A stretch of DNA of 59,967 nucleotides, from positions 1-59,967 of IMG/VR virus record IMGVR_UViG_3300025098_000041. The stretch is one strand, 5' to 3'. Shown here piece after piece: positions 9,348-17,101 of the stretch. Both the position numbers and the translations under genes were made by a program. The stretch is from a virus. The notes beneath the pieces were generated by a model that saw only the letters and a list, made by a program, of their open reading frames with translations, ran no database searches and was not told the DNA's origin. Every line of letters begins with the position of its first letter. Within the stretch, counting starts at the first letter, position 1.

Positions 9348-9997
9348 TATTGTTTCGCCCTTACAACTTTACCCGTGCGGTATTCGTCTGTTGTTTCTTT
9401 AGCCTCCCCAAGCATTTTTAATCCAGACAAAGACTCATTAAATCTTTTGTCATAGTAGGATAGAAGGTCTTGTTCACCTTTCATAAAAATATATGCTTCT
9501 ATCAGAGATCCGTACAAAAGCGTCAACTCTGCGTTCTCACTTAACCAAGTTGTACTGTCATCTGCACCTGCCGTAATACTTTCCGGCCTATAAAAATAAT
9601 GCAGTTCCGCAGTGTAATTAGTTTCTGGAGTAGGAGACAACATAAAGTTTTTATAATCAAAAACTCCATAGTATCGTGGCGATCCCGTTGTGGTTGAATC
9701 AGGATTGTATTCCTGCAAAAAACTAGGGTCTTTAAAATCTAAAAAGAATCTATCGCCATTTGCTCCAGCTAAACTTAAAGAAAAAGGAGCCAAGAAGTCA
9801 GTGGGCATTGATAAATATTGATTAAGCGCCGCAAGCGTTGCACTCGCGTTTTTCCTAAACAGACTTAATTGAACAGTCTTTAGAATTCGCTCTTCTGAAG
9901 CACGAATAAACAAAGGTATATTCGTTACAAAAGTAGATTCTTTATATTCAGTGTAATCTTGAATTGCTTGTTTAAGCTGTGCGTATGTAAAACTCAT
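9347..9997 (-). CDS. Tail or neck adaptor protein
   Basis: A 216-residue protein whose start (MSFTYAQLKQAIQDYTEY), central FLAPFSLSL/RFFLDFKDPSFL block and LLYGSLIEAYIFMKGEQDLL helix match the phage adaptor family that sits between head and tail in podovirus-like particles. It lies in the run of neck genes next to the connector at 10688-11356, which fits. The start overlaps the upstream gene by ATGA. Confidence 0.75.
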   Translation of the reverse strand: MSFTYAQLKQAIQDYTEYKESTFVTNIPLFIRASEERILKTVQLSLFRKNASATLAALNQYLSMPTDFLAPFSLSLAGANGDRFFLDFKDPSFLQEYNPDSTTTGSPRYYGVFDYKNFMLSPTPETNYTAELHYFYRPESITAGADDSTTWLSENAELTLLYGSLIEAYIFMKGEQDLLSYYDKRFNESLSGLKMLGEAKETTDEYRTGKVVRAKQ

Positions 9998-10695
9998 GGC
10001 GTGTTCGCTTGCCCTCCCATGCCGCTGTGGTTGGTGCAGTAATAATACAGTGTAGGCGCTCCAGAAGCTACGGTTATCTGCGTATAAGCTCCAGAACTAC
10101 CCGGTGTTCCATTTGTTGTAACACCTGATGTGTATTCAGAACCACCTCCATGCGACCCATCAGAAGTAGTCGAAAGCCTCAAGGGGTGTCCAGAATTGCT
10201 ATTATTAGACTGGTCAAATCTATAAGTTTCCCCTTCATTTATAGTGACTGTAGCTTGCTCGACCCCATTGATATAATATTTATTACCATAACCAGAATTT
10301 GCTACCGTAACTGTAAAAGTATTAATTCCAAGGGCGGAAGCAGAACCAACTGATCCAGTTCCTGCGGCACCTGTAACAACTATTGCACCAGAATCTATTG
10401 TCACGACAGAAACGAAGCCAACTTGCCCTACAGCTATTAAATTAGGGCCACGAAACGGAAAACCACCACCACCGACATCAACCCTCAAAGGTTCTTTACG
10501 ATCAGGTCTAGGGTTTCTTATTGCCTGTGGATCTGGGGGAACTCGTAAAGGCTCTAGTTGCGGATGTTTTTCTTCCCATTCATCTTTACCAACAAGAAGG
10601 CCATTCCACTCTTTACGCATGTCCTTTAACCGATATCTGAAACCAGATCGGTCTGAAATGCCGTAGGCCCATTTACCTGTTGCAAATTTAGACAA
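9994..10695 (-). CDS. Virion protein with a C-terminal cupredoxin-like domain
   Basis: A 233-residue protein in two parts. Residues 1-70 are a basic segment (KWAYGISDRSGFRYRLKDM) that I know from marine phage neck proteins. A glycine-rich GTGSVGSASA joint follows. Residues 125-233 form a beta-rich domain ending in YYYCTNHSGMGG. With the earlier histidine (NSGHPLRLS) this gives the His, Cys, His, Met ligand set of a type-1 copper site. Such domains occur in some marine phage structural proteins, where their function is unknown. Copper binding is inferred from the motif only. Confidence 0.75.
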   Translation of the reverse strand: MSKFATGKWAYGISDRSGFRYRLKDMRKEWNGLLVGKDEWEEKHPQLEPLRVPPDPQAIRNPRPDRKEPLRVDVGGGGFPFRGPNLIAVGQVGFVSVVTIDSGAIVVTGAAGTGSVGSASALGINTFTVTVANSGYGNKYYINGVEQATVTINEGETYRFDQSNNSNSGHPLRLSTTSDGSHGGGSEYTSGVTTNGTPGSSGAYTQITVASGAPTLYYYCTNHSGMGGQANTP

Positions 10696-11356
10696 TGCGA
10701 TAATTCCTTAAACTTGGTGTTATTTGGAAAGATGCACGATCTCTGTCCTCGTCAATCGCGCGGCGCATTTCTTCTTCATACACTGCCTTTAACATTTGAA
10801 CGCGCTCCGGCGCACGTTTTAGTGCAATGTAATATGCCAATCCCGCTGAAAGACATGGATAAAAGCGAAATGGAACATCTGCAGTGTTTGTTTGAGTATC
10901 TGCATCATCAATACGAGTTAGACAATCATATACAATGATATCTGTACTGTTATCTGGAACAGGCCAAACCTTCAAAACAGGCGTTATTTGCCGATCAACA
11001 AAGAACTGAGTAATACGACCTTCAGTTGTTTTTGTTGGAATTGCTATGTATTCGTCGCGGCTGATGCGATCTACAGAATAATCTGTACCACTACGGCGAA
11101 CAACTGCGGACAAAATGTCTATAACATCCCCATCTAGCGTATAATCGCCATCAGATTCTATCGCTGTGATAGTCCTTTGCTTAATTGTCCACTGATTTAG
11201 GCCACGGTTCGCCCAATCTGCAAACATAAGGTTTAAAGAACGCCTCGCTGTGCGCAAATCATAACCTGTACGGGCTTCTAAGCCACACCGCTCAAAAGCC
11301 TCTTCGATGTACTCTGCTACATCTAATTCAAAGTCTGTTGAGCCTGATACGGTCAT
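10688..11356 (-). CDS. Head-tail connector or head-completion protein
   Basis: A 222-residue protein. The opening helix (DVAEYIEEAFERCGLEARTG) and the segments RRSLNLMFADWANRGLN and LWPVPDN-like KVWPVPDNST are hallmarks of a connector protein that is common in podovirus-like marine phages and close in role to P22 gp4. The C-terminal AYYIALKRAPERV helix and the acidic/basic tail are also usual. It lies next to the adaptor, as expected for a neck module. Confidence 0.75.
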   Translation of the reverse strand: MTVSGSTDFELDVAEYIEEAFERCGLEARTGYDLRTARRSLNLMFADWANRGLNQWTIKQRTITAIESDGDYTLDGDVIDILSAVVRRSGTDYSVDRISRDEYIAIPTKTTEGRITQFFVDRQITPVLKVWPVPDNSTDIIVYDCLTRIDDADTQTNTADVPFRFYPCLSAGLAYYIALKRAPERVQMLKAVYEEEMRRAIDEDRDRASFQITPSLRNYRIV

Positions 11357-11631
11357 TTCTTCTTCCTTTTAAGCGACTTAACGCGCTTCGGTTTTCCTGC
11401 AGGTTGTCCAAGACGCTTCTTTTGGGCTATTCTACTACCCTTTTCAGTCGATGTCATCTCTGACGCGGTTTTTGGCGTTTTAGAACTTACACGCTTTGTT
11501 GGTCTGCAATATGGTGTGCCTCGCTTTTCTCCCTTTTTGCGACCACAAGCCTTGCCAGTACGGACATCCTTCCAGTCCTCTTTAAACCAACGCTTGAGTG
11601 CAGCACCTTTTTTTGTCTTACGAACAGCCAT
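11353..11631 (-). CDS. Small basic DUF5872-like protein
   Basis: A 92-residue, very basic protein with the conserved core RWFKEDWKDVRTGKACGRKK then RGTPYCRPTKRVSSKTPKT. I recall this family (DUF5872-like) from phages and large viruses. The two conserved cysteines and the Lys/Arg-rich tail suit binding of nucleic acid, perhaps as a DNA-packing minor head protein. Its start and stop overlap its neighbours by 1-4 bases. Confidence 0.75.
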   Translation of the reverse strand: MAVRKTKKGAALKRWFKEDWKDVRTGKACGRKKGEKRGTPYCRPTKRVSSKTPKTASEMTSTEKGSRIAQKKRLGQPAGKPKRVKSLKRKKK

Positions 11632-11912
11632 TAGCTCAACTTTGTCACTTTACGACGATTTGTCATTACTTTGCCGCATCCATTTGCAATCGCCTCTCCG
11701 CCACCTAACATACGGCGCACTGGACGCTTACGAAACTCATTTGACGGCATTATCTCACCACCTATGGCCTTATTAACAGGCTTTTTCTTACTTTTGTTTC
11801 CCCAATTCTTTGCGCCTACTTTTCGGCATTTAGCGATTGCGCCGCTTGCGTATGCGCTTGGAAAAACTTTGTACCTTGCTTTTACCTTTCGGTAGCATGC
11901 GTCTTTTGGCAT
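11631..11912 (-). CDS. Small basic DACYRKVKARYKV-family protein
   Basis: A 93-residue protein that starts MPKDACYRKVKARYKVFPS and goes on with SGAIAKCRKVGAKNWG, a small basic family shared between phages and large viruses. The C-terminal part (RRMLGGGEAIANGCGKVM, then RRKVTKL) is a separate short module. Similar GG-x-A and G-C-x-V-M modules end the proteins at 20449-20964 and 20964-21302. Its first 83 bases overlap the small gene at 11830-11982 in another frame. Confidence 0.7.
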   Translation of the reverse strand: MPKDACYRKVKARYKVFPSAYASGAIAKCRKVGAKNWGNKSKKKPVNKAIGGEIMPSNEFRKRPVRRMLGGGEAIANGCGKVMTNRRKVTKLS

Positions 11913-11982
11913 TTTTCTTCACCTTTCTCTTCATAGGTGGATTTGCCACCTGTTGAGACATTTGAGAGCGACCAATCGCCAT
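11830..11982 (-). CDS. Overlapping small basic protein (50 residues)
   Basis: A 50-residue gene starting MAIGRSQMSQQVANPPMKRK and ending in a run of Lys/Arg. Its ATG shares a base with the stop of the upstream coiled-coil gene (TAATG), a sign of coupled translation, and the MAIGRSQM start is one I know from small phage proteins. It overlaps the next gene (11631-11912) by 83 bases in a different frame. The overlapped part is only basic residues, so it is weaker evidence than the start. Confidence 0.5.
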   Translation of the reverse strand: MAIGRSQMSQQVANPPMKRKVKKNAKRRMLPKGKSKVQSFSKRIRKRRNR

Positions 11983-12200
11983 TATCTTGCCAACCCTATG
12001 ATTGCTTCCATAAGCATATCACTATTCATCAGCCCTGCTACAAGCAAAGCACCAACAATCATCCACTTCGCTTGAAACAGGATGATTTTGACTTCTTTCA
12101 TGTCGTCTTTCAGCTTATCTACGCTGTCTACTAAATGATCTTGCTGCGTTTGAAACTTCACTAGCTCCAACTCCAAATCGTGGACACTCTTATCCGCCAT
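11982..12200 (-). CDS. Coiled-coil protein with C-terminal membrane segment
   Basis: A 72-residue protein starting at the ATG at 12200 (MADKSVHDLELEL). An N-terminal heptad-like helix (LVKFQTQQDHLVDSVDKLKDDMKEV) is followed by one membrane segment (WMIVGALLVAGLM). This shape is like small holin-associated or XhlA-type haemolysin proteins and like the 77-residue protein at 54296-54529. It could belong to lysis, but it sits between structural genes. Its start overlaps the upstream stop (TAATG). Confidence 0.65.
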   Translation of the reverse strand: MADKSVHDLELELVKFQTQQDHLVDSVDKLKDDMKEVKIILFQAKWMIVGALLVAGLMNSDMLMEAIIGLAR

Positions 12201-12493
12201 TAGCATTTCCACCGCTTTCTCGCTTGTCTTAGGCGTGAATTAGGATCTTTCGCCGCTTTTGGAAACTTTTTCATTTGACCCGCAGAACGTGCGCAGAAAG
12301 ATTTACGCCGTTTTGCATCTTTGCTACCCTTTTTGACCTTACCAGTTACAGCAGTCTTGAGCTTAGAGCCGGGATTTGCTTTTTTATACGCGGCAACACC
12401 CTTTTTGGTCATGCCAGCCCCTGATTTGGTCTTACGATAATTACCGCCCTTACCAGTGGTTTTGCGTATCGAATTTTCTTTTTTACGAGCCAT
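12200..12493 (-). CDS. Small basic SFCAR/RWKC protein
   Basis: A 97-residue, strongly basic protein starting at the ATG at 12493 (MARKKENSIRK). Conserved pieces are SGAGMTKKGVAAYKKANPG, KRRKSFCARSAGQM and the end RKRWKC. I recognise this family from phages and bacteria; its molecular role is not known. Together with the two basic proteins downstream it forms a cluster of likely DNA-binding or virion-packed proteins. Confidence 0.7.
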   Translation of the reverse strand: MARKKENSIRKTTGKGGNYRKTKSGAGMTKKGVAAYKKANPGSKLKTAVTGKVKKGSKDAKRRKSFCARSAGQMKKFPKAAKDPNSRLRQARKRWKC

Positions 12494-12494
12494 T

Positions 12495-12782
12495 TTACCT
12501 CTGCACAAACAAAGTTAGCGTTACATTGTTTGGTAATACACCCCAAAGTCCGTTCTCAAAAATTATCCCATCACCCGGAATTTCCATTCCAAAAACTCCT
12601 TTTCCAGACTCATCTAACTCTAAAATAACAGTTCCAGACGCGGCAGAAGCATTGTCATAAATAAATGCTTGATCTGTCGCGCCTGTGTCGTGATTTATAA
12701 TAAAGCCCATTAAACGACCGCGACCTGAAGCAAACGATCCAGAATCGTGTCTGTGAACCGCTTTGACTTCATTCCCAGCCAT
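12495..12782 (-). CDS. Small beta-rich virion protein, paralogue A
   Basis: A 95-residue protein with the pattern QAFIYDNASAASGTVILEL followed by MEIPGDGIIFENGLWGVL and a C-terminal strand LTLFV. The next gene upstream (12792-13073) shows the same order of elements (FTIKNGSGSGETLI, LNIPDDGILAGSGAYIS, LTIFL), so the two are tandem paralogues. The fold looks like a short beta sandwich. Likely minor capsid or decoration proteins. Confidence 0.65.
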   Translation of the reverse strand: MAGNEVKAVHRHDSGSFASGRGRLMGFIINHDTGATDQAFIYDNASAASGTVILELDESGKGVFGMEIPGDGIIFENGLWGVLPNNVTLTLFVQR

Positions 12783-12791
12783 CTTGACTCC

Positions 12792-13073
12792 TTATGACAA
12801 AAATATTGTCAGTTCGTTGCTGGACCCTGTGAAAGCACTAATATACGCGCCACTACCAGCCAAAATGCCATCATCTGGAATATTCAGATGGTGCATACCC
12901 ACTGGAAAAGTTTGCGTAATCAGAGTTTCTCCCGAACCGCTCCCGTTTTTAATCGTAAAAGCGCCAGCCGCAGCAGCGTAAATTACAATTTGACGAATGC
13001 GCGAACGTGCGGGACCGACAACAGCCGCAGATGTTCCCTGCGCCCAATTATATGCCTTTACTGGACCAGCCAT
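12792..13073 (-). CDS. Small beta-rich virion protein, paralogue B
   Basis: A 93-residue partner of the gene at 12495-12782. It starts MAGPVKAYNWAQGTSAAVVG and has the shared IP-x-DGI turn near residue 66. Sequence drift between the two is large, so the duplication is old. Location just after the capsid gene suggests a role on the head surface or at the neck. Confidence 0.65.
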   Translation of the reverse strand: MAGPVKAYNWAQGTSAAVVGPARSRIRQIVIYAAAAGAFTIKNGSGSGETLITQTFPVGMHHLNIPDDGILAGSGAYISAFTGSSNELTIFLS

Positions 13074-13084
13074 TTAAGTTCTCC

Positions 13085-13315
13085 TTATGCGGTGGCAGTT
13101 GCGCCAGTATCTACGCGAATCCAGTTGTTTCCATCTGAAAACACCAAGTTACCCGTGCCATTGCCAGCCGTCTCAGATACCTTACGGGCGTCGGAAACGT
13201 AATAGATATAACCTTCGTTAGCAGCCGCAGCCGCAGGCAGGTTTGCGAAAAGGATTGGATTGCCCCAAAAAGCGGAATTGCTTTTTACCGGGCCGGAAAA
13301 AGTTGAAGTAGCCAT
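13085..13315 (-). CDS. Small structural protein
   Basis: A 76-residue protein. The ATG at 13315 (MATSTFSGPVKSNSAFWG) has a good AGGAGA ribosome site 6 bases before it, so the longer frame is not used. It contains AAAAANEGYIYYVSDARKV and ends NNWIRVDTGATAT, a pattern I know from phage structural proteins with a short beta domain. First gene after the terminator that follows the capsid gene. Confidence 0.65.
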   Translation of the reverse strand: MATSTFSGPVKSNSAFWGNPILFANLPAAAAANEGYIYYVSDARKVSETAGNGTGNLVFSDGNNWIRVDTGATATA

Positions 13316-13387
13316 GTCAATCTCCTGTCGTGGCAAGTGTCAGCCGCACCATGCGACTGTCAGGGATGCCTAAACAATACAGAAGAA

Positions 13388-13424
13388 TAAAACAAAAAGA
13401 AAGAGGCGACTGAAAGCCGCCTCT
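13388..13424 (-). terminator. Intrinsic terminator after the major capsid gene
   Basis: On the minus strand, arms AGAGGCG and CGCCTCT (plus 13402-13408 and 13418-13424) enclose a 9-base loop, followed by a run of mostly T (TTCTTTTTGTTTT). It lies 50-85 bases past the capsid gene within the late operon. It could partly stop transcripts and so raise capsid output relative to the tail genes. Confidence 0.8.
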
Positions 13425-13472
13425 AAGTAAGGAGCAAAACATGAACAATGTCGTGCCCTACTGTAGCACAGA

Positions 13473-14381
13473 TTACGCTCCGGGTGAACCGAATACTGCG
13501 CGTGGGTCAGAATAGCCGAAGCTATAACGCTCACGAGCTTTAAAGCGCATGTTGCCTGTGTCGAAATCCGCTTCCATGTTTGTGCGCATTGGTGAACGCT
13601 CAAAATGCTTGAAGCCATTAGGTGCGTCAGTCTTAATGAAGAACGCATCTGGGTCGGTCAAGAAGTGGTTAACACTGTAACCTTCTGGAAGCATACCCAT
13701 GTTACGGATCGCGTTAACATCATTGTCTGCTGTGCCAACACGCAAAGTTGATTCCAACAAACGATCTGCAACGAATTGCAGTTGTGGTGGAATGATCAAC
13801 TTAGTGCCACGCAGAGCAATGATCATGTTGCGTTCGTCAACGAATGTTGAGATGTCGATAAGAGCATTCTCAAGTGATGTTTCGTTGAGGTCAGCAGCAG
13901 TCGAAGGTTCGTTGCGGAACGTACCACCACCAGCTAGTGGGTGGTCAGTTGCACAAAGTTCTTTGCCGTCACCGCCAGTAAAGTTGCTATCGAACGCATT
14001 ATTGAGCGTAGCAGCAGCTTTAACTTGCTTTGTGTGAGCCATAGAACGAGCCAAAGCACGAGTATAACGCGCACCAAGGCGGTCATACAGGTTATCTTCA
14101 ACAGCTTCTTCGGTTAGTGCGAATGCAAGCGCAACTGTCTCGTGTGTATAACGAGCAGTGTATGCTTCATTTGCGTTATCAAACTGGACACCAGAACCTT
14201 CATTCTTCGTCGGAGCATTTCCGAATCCGACCAGCATAACCTCTTCCTCAAAAGCACGATCTGATGCTTCTGTGTCGTAGATTTCCGCATGCTGATTTTC
14301 ATAGCGGTCATACTCCATTCCGAACAAAGCATTAAGGCCCGGCTCTAGTTCTTTAACGAGTTGTGAACGTGAAATAGCCAT
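13473..14381 (-). CDS. Major capsid protein (first head module)
   Basis: A 302-residue protein opening MAISRSQLVKELEPGLNALF with the acidic E-loop-like region YDTEASDRAFEEEVML, then YTHETVALAFALTEEAVEDN, CATDHPLAGGGTF, and the late segment FIKTDAPNGFKHFER/RYSFGYSDPRAVFG. This is an HK97-fold-type major capsid protein of the kind found in marine podo- and siphoviruses, by my recognition. It sits next to decoration and scaffold genes and has its own terminator. It is unrelated in sequence to the capsid protein at 55113-56105. Confidence 0.85.
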   Translation of the reverse strand: MAISRSQLVKELEPGLNALFGMEYDRYENQHAEIYDTEASDRAFEEEVMLVGFGNAPTKNEGSGVQFDNANEAYTARYTHETVALAFALTEEAVEDNLYDRLGARYTRALARSMAHTKQVKAAATLNNAFDSNFTGGDGKELCATDHPLAGGGTFRNEPSTAADLNETSLENALIDISTFVDERNMIIALRGTKLIIPPQLQFVADRLLESTLRVGTADNDVNAIRNMGMLPEGYSVNHFLTDPDAFFIKTDAPNGFKHFERSPMRTNMEADFDTGNMRFKARERYSFGYSDPRAVFGSPGA

Positions 14382-14396
14382 GAATCACTCCTCTCC

Positions 14397-14975
14397 TTAT
14401 GCCAGACCTGCAGTGCCAGCACTGAACAGGTGGTTGTTAATTTTGACAATTACGTTTGTATTTGCCGATGAAACATCGCTATTCTCAGGATCTTGAGAAA
14501 TATCAATGGCTTTCAACGGCAATGTTGCTGTTGTTGCGCCAGTTGTTACGTCCAATTCCATGCGAGAACCACCAGAAGTGGTTTCACCTACAGGTGAATT
14601 GTCAACGATGTCGAAGTTGCCAGCAAGATCAGCTACAGGGAATGCAGCGTCTGCTTGTACTTCGAATGTTGCACTTGGATCATCAATTACGTCTGCAATG
14701 ATGTCAGATGCAGCCACACTACCGGGATAGTAGTTTGACCATGTTGGTTTGCCTGTCGTCGGGTCTGTATAGTTACAGCCATTAAACACGCCAAGGATCA
14801 GTCCTGAACCACCTGCAGCAACACGCTCAATGCCACCACCAGTTACCATGGCAACTAAGTCGCCTTGGAAAATAGCAGTCGCGTAGCCTGAAGCAATACG
14901 GTAGCGGTTCTGTTGTTGAGAACTAATGCTTGTACGTGATGGACGAAGGCCAAAAGGTGCGTCGTAGTTAGACAT
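14397..14975 (-). CDS. Head decoration or minor capsid protein
   Basis: A 192-residue, beta-rich, Gly/Ala/Thr-rich protein directly upstream of the capsid gene. It starts MSNYDAPFGLRPSR and has GYATAIFQGDLVAMVTGGG and LILGVFNGCNYTDPTTGKP, features I know from structural proteins encoded beside the capsid in marine phages. A decoration role is inferred from place and composition. Confidence 0.7.
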   Translation of the reverse strand: MSNYDAPFGLRPSRTSISSQQQNRYRIASGYATAIFQGDLVAMVTGGGIERVAAGGSGLILGVFNGCNYTDPTTGKPTWSNYYPGSVAASDIIADVIDDPSATFEVQADAAFPVADLAGNFDIVDNSPVGETTSGGSRMELDVTTGATTATLPLKAIDISQDPENSDVSSANTNVIVKINNHLFSAGTAGLA

Positions 14976-14977
14976 CC

Positions 14978-15439
14978 TTATTCTCCATCAGATTTGATTC
15001 GTGAGCCGAAACTCACAGAGGATTTACGCTGCGGTGCCAATTTAGGCATCGCGGGGTTATTTTCGCGCATCCAATCGCGATCAACAGCTTCCATTTGGTT
15101 GTGTGTAACGCCTTGGTAGTGATGATTACGTTGATCAGCCAACTCGACGGGGATTCGGGCAAGAACTAAACCGCCGACACCAATAGTGCCTGCGTTGCGC
15201 CCCTCGTCTACAACTGGACCTGAGTATTCTGGATATTCCTCGGCACGAACGAGGTCGTATCCTTCTTGCCGCCGCTTGTGGACGTTGGTTTTGTCATCAA
15301 ACTCCATCACGGATTCACGAATCCAACGATGTTTATACCCCAAAGGGGGTTCCGGCGCTTCTAAAGCCGATCCGGGCCTCCAAACTTTGCGCTCTTGGCG
15401 CTCCCGCGTTTGTGTGTCGCGTGAGGTACGATCTGCCAT
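14978..15439 (-). CDS. Conserved head-module protein with GYKHRWIR motif
   Basis: A 153-residue protein. The ATG at 15439 (MADRTSRDTQTRERQER) has GGAGA 7-8 bases before it. The core KVWRPGSALEAPEPPLGYKH then RWIRESVMEFDD and RRQEGYDLVRAEEYPEY is characteristic of a phage head-cluster family that always lies between scaffold and capsid genes. It is charged and without cysteines. Possibly a scaffold partner or internal head protein. Confidence 0.7.
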   Translation of the reverse strand: MADRTSRDTQTRERQERKVWRPGSALEAPEPPLGYKHRWIRESVMEFDDKTNVHKRRQEGYDLVRAEEYPEYSGPVVDEGRNAGTIGVGGLVLARIPVELADQRNHHYQGVTHNQMEAVDRDWMRENNPAMPKLAPQRKSSVSFGSRIKSDGE

Positions 15440-15440
15440 A

Positions 15441-16337
15441 TCAGTTTCTCCGATTTTCAAGTTTAGCTACTTGAGCAGCATATTTATCCAAGGGAACTCC
15501 TAATCTTTCAGCCAAGCGTACTTGACCGGGATTAAGATCCACTTGTTTTTTCCGTCCGCTTTTTAAGGAACGATTACCGCTCCCAGCAGGTGTGACAGAC
15601 TGGACGCTTTTCTTATCACCCTGAAACTTTTGAGGCATTTCTCGACGCATACGCTTGTCGATTTCTGCATAATATTCATCTGAAGTCGGATCATATCCCT
15701 CTTCAGCAATAAGTGTCTCGTGAATTGCACGAGCCGCACCTGTCATAACTTTATCTTGACCAAACCACTTATTCTTACCAATCCATGACTCTAGCTTCGG
15801 GTCACGCTGCTGTTGGCGTGGCTGTGGTTGCTGCTGCTGCTGCTGTGGAACTTGCTGTTGTTGAACAGCTTGAGCCTGTGATCGACCTTTTTGAACACGA
15901 AGACGTTCTTTTTCTATAGCAATTTGAGAAATAGCCTGCTGTGCATCTGCTACTTTATCATAGTCTCCAGCTTCATATGCTTCGGTCAAAGCACGTTTTG
16001 CTTGAGCCTCTTGAGAGGAGATGCGCCCCTCATACTCAGACATATATCCAGTATTTACCGTGGATAGACGCTTTTTATATTCCTCGTTTTGAGCTTGGAC
16101 TTGCTGAATGTACTGAACTGCAGCAGAAGCCTCCTCTTCAGCCTGACGGCGAGCGGCAGTTAGCTTACGAATACGCTTTTGGACATTCTCGCTATACTGG
16201 TCAAGTTCATCATCATCCTGAACATTTGTTCGGGTTTGTTCATCATCGGAGGCAGTTTCAATAACCTCATCAGAGTCGTCATCCAACTCTACAGATGTTG
16301 TTTCTTCAAATTCTTGTTCTTGAGCTTCAGCCTGCAT
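15441..16337 (-). CDS. Capsid scaffolding-like protein
   Basis: A 298-residue protein; I start at the ATG at 16337 (MQAEAQEQEFEE) because GGAGA lies 8 bases before it. The N-terminal 60 residues are highly acidic. A long coiled coil (about 60-170) is followed by a Gln/Pro-rich stretch coded by CTG/CAG-like repeats (near plus 15820-15860), and the C-terminal third is basic. Acidic head, coiled coil and basic capsid-binding tail is the usual plan of a scaffolding protein. Its place between GroES-like and capsid genes agrees. Confidence 0.8.
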   Translation of the reverse strand: MQAEAQEQEFEETTSVELDDDSDEVIETASDDEQTRTNVQDDDELDQYSENVQKRIRKLTAARRQAEEEASAAVQYIQQVQAQNEEYKKRLSTVNTGYMSEYEGRISSQEAQAKRALTEAYEAGDYDKVADAQQAISQIAIEKERLRVQKGRSQAQAVQQQQVPQQQQQQPQPRQQQRDPKLESWIGKNKWFGQDKVMTGAARAIHETLIAEEGYDPTSDEYYAEIDKRMRREMPQKFQGDKKSVQSVTPAGSGNRSLKSGRKKQVDLNPGQVRLAERLGVPLDKYAAQVAKLENRRN

Positions 16338-16360
16338 GAAACCTGTCTCCTTTGTTTGCA

Positions 16361-16849
16361 CTATACATATGAAATATCTTTCGGGTCAAGGATTGTGGCT
16401 ATAATATTGTCGTCATTTATAATACGAACCTCAAGTCCTTCCACTTTAAACCTATTTCCAGCATACCTTCCTATAAGAACCCAATCTTTTTCAGAACACC
16501 AGCCCCCTGTTGGGAATTTTTGGGAGTCTTGGTATGCGTCTGGACCTAGTTTAACAACATAAGCAGCAACCGTTGCAAACGATTCACGGTCACGAATTTG
16601 ATCTGGAACATACAATCCGCCCTTGGTTTTCTCACTTGGATAATAAGGAATGATAAGCATGCGGTACCCAGTAGGTTGCGGTAGTCGCTCTAATGCTGAT
16701 GAATCCATTTCTGATGGATCATTTTCATTCTTACTTTCAGACTTATCTTTGCCAAAAGCTGTTTTTACAGGCTTTGGAAGGTCTTCCATACCTGCAGGTT
16801 TGCTTGCTTTTCTTGCCACATGTTCGGGCACATACAGTTTTTTAGTCAT
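16361..16849 (-). CDS. GroES-like co-chaperonin
   Basis: A 162-residue protein from the ATG at 16849 (MTKKLYVPEHV). Residues about 65-160 match the GroES chain: YRMLIIPYYPSEKTKGGLYV (with the mobile loop), VVKLGPDAY, WVLIGRYAGNRFKVEGLE and IINDDNIIATI. Residues 1-60 are an extra, charged extension. It would cap a host GroEL during folding of the capsid protein, the role of gp31 in phage T4. The location between scaffold and head genes supports this. Confidence 0.85.
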   Translation of the reverse strand: MTKKLYVPEHVARKASKPAGMEDLPKPVKTAFGKDKSESKNENDPSEMDSSALERLPQPTGYRMLIIPYYPSEKTKGGLYVPDQIRDRESFATVAAYVVKLGPDAYQDSQKFPTGGWCSEKDWVLIGRYAGNRFKVEGLEVRIINDDNIIATILDPKDISYV

Positions 16850-17039
16850 CCGCGTACTCAATCGCCTTCATTGCTGATCTGATTTCATCTTCCATGAACG
16901 TTAAGCCTTTGATCTGCCCAACAGCATATTTGTACTCATCAAAAGAACCAATATTACCAGTCCCCAAAGACACCTGTATGTCTTCACGGCGTTGGCGTAA
17001 CTTTTTGTAGAGGTGATCGGCTAAATGTAGTGCGTCCAT
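16842..17039 (-). CDS. Small head-module protein
   Basis: A 65-residue helical protein, MDALHLADHLYKKLRQRRED then EYKYAVGQIKGLTFMEDEIR. I know this short family from marine phage head clusters, where it follows the portal gene. Its end overlaps the GroES-like start by 8 bases. Upstream (17040-17101) a TATCCCA element lies at 17090-17096. Confidence 0.65.
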   Translation of the reverse strand: MDALHLADHLYKKLRQRREDIQVSLGTGNIGSFDEYKYAVGQIKGLTFMEDEIRSAMKAIEYADD

Positions 17040-17101
17040 GCGTGTCTCCCACTAGAACTTTATACGATCTATCGGGAAACACAAGTATTTATCCCACAGG
17101 T

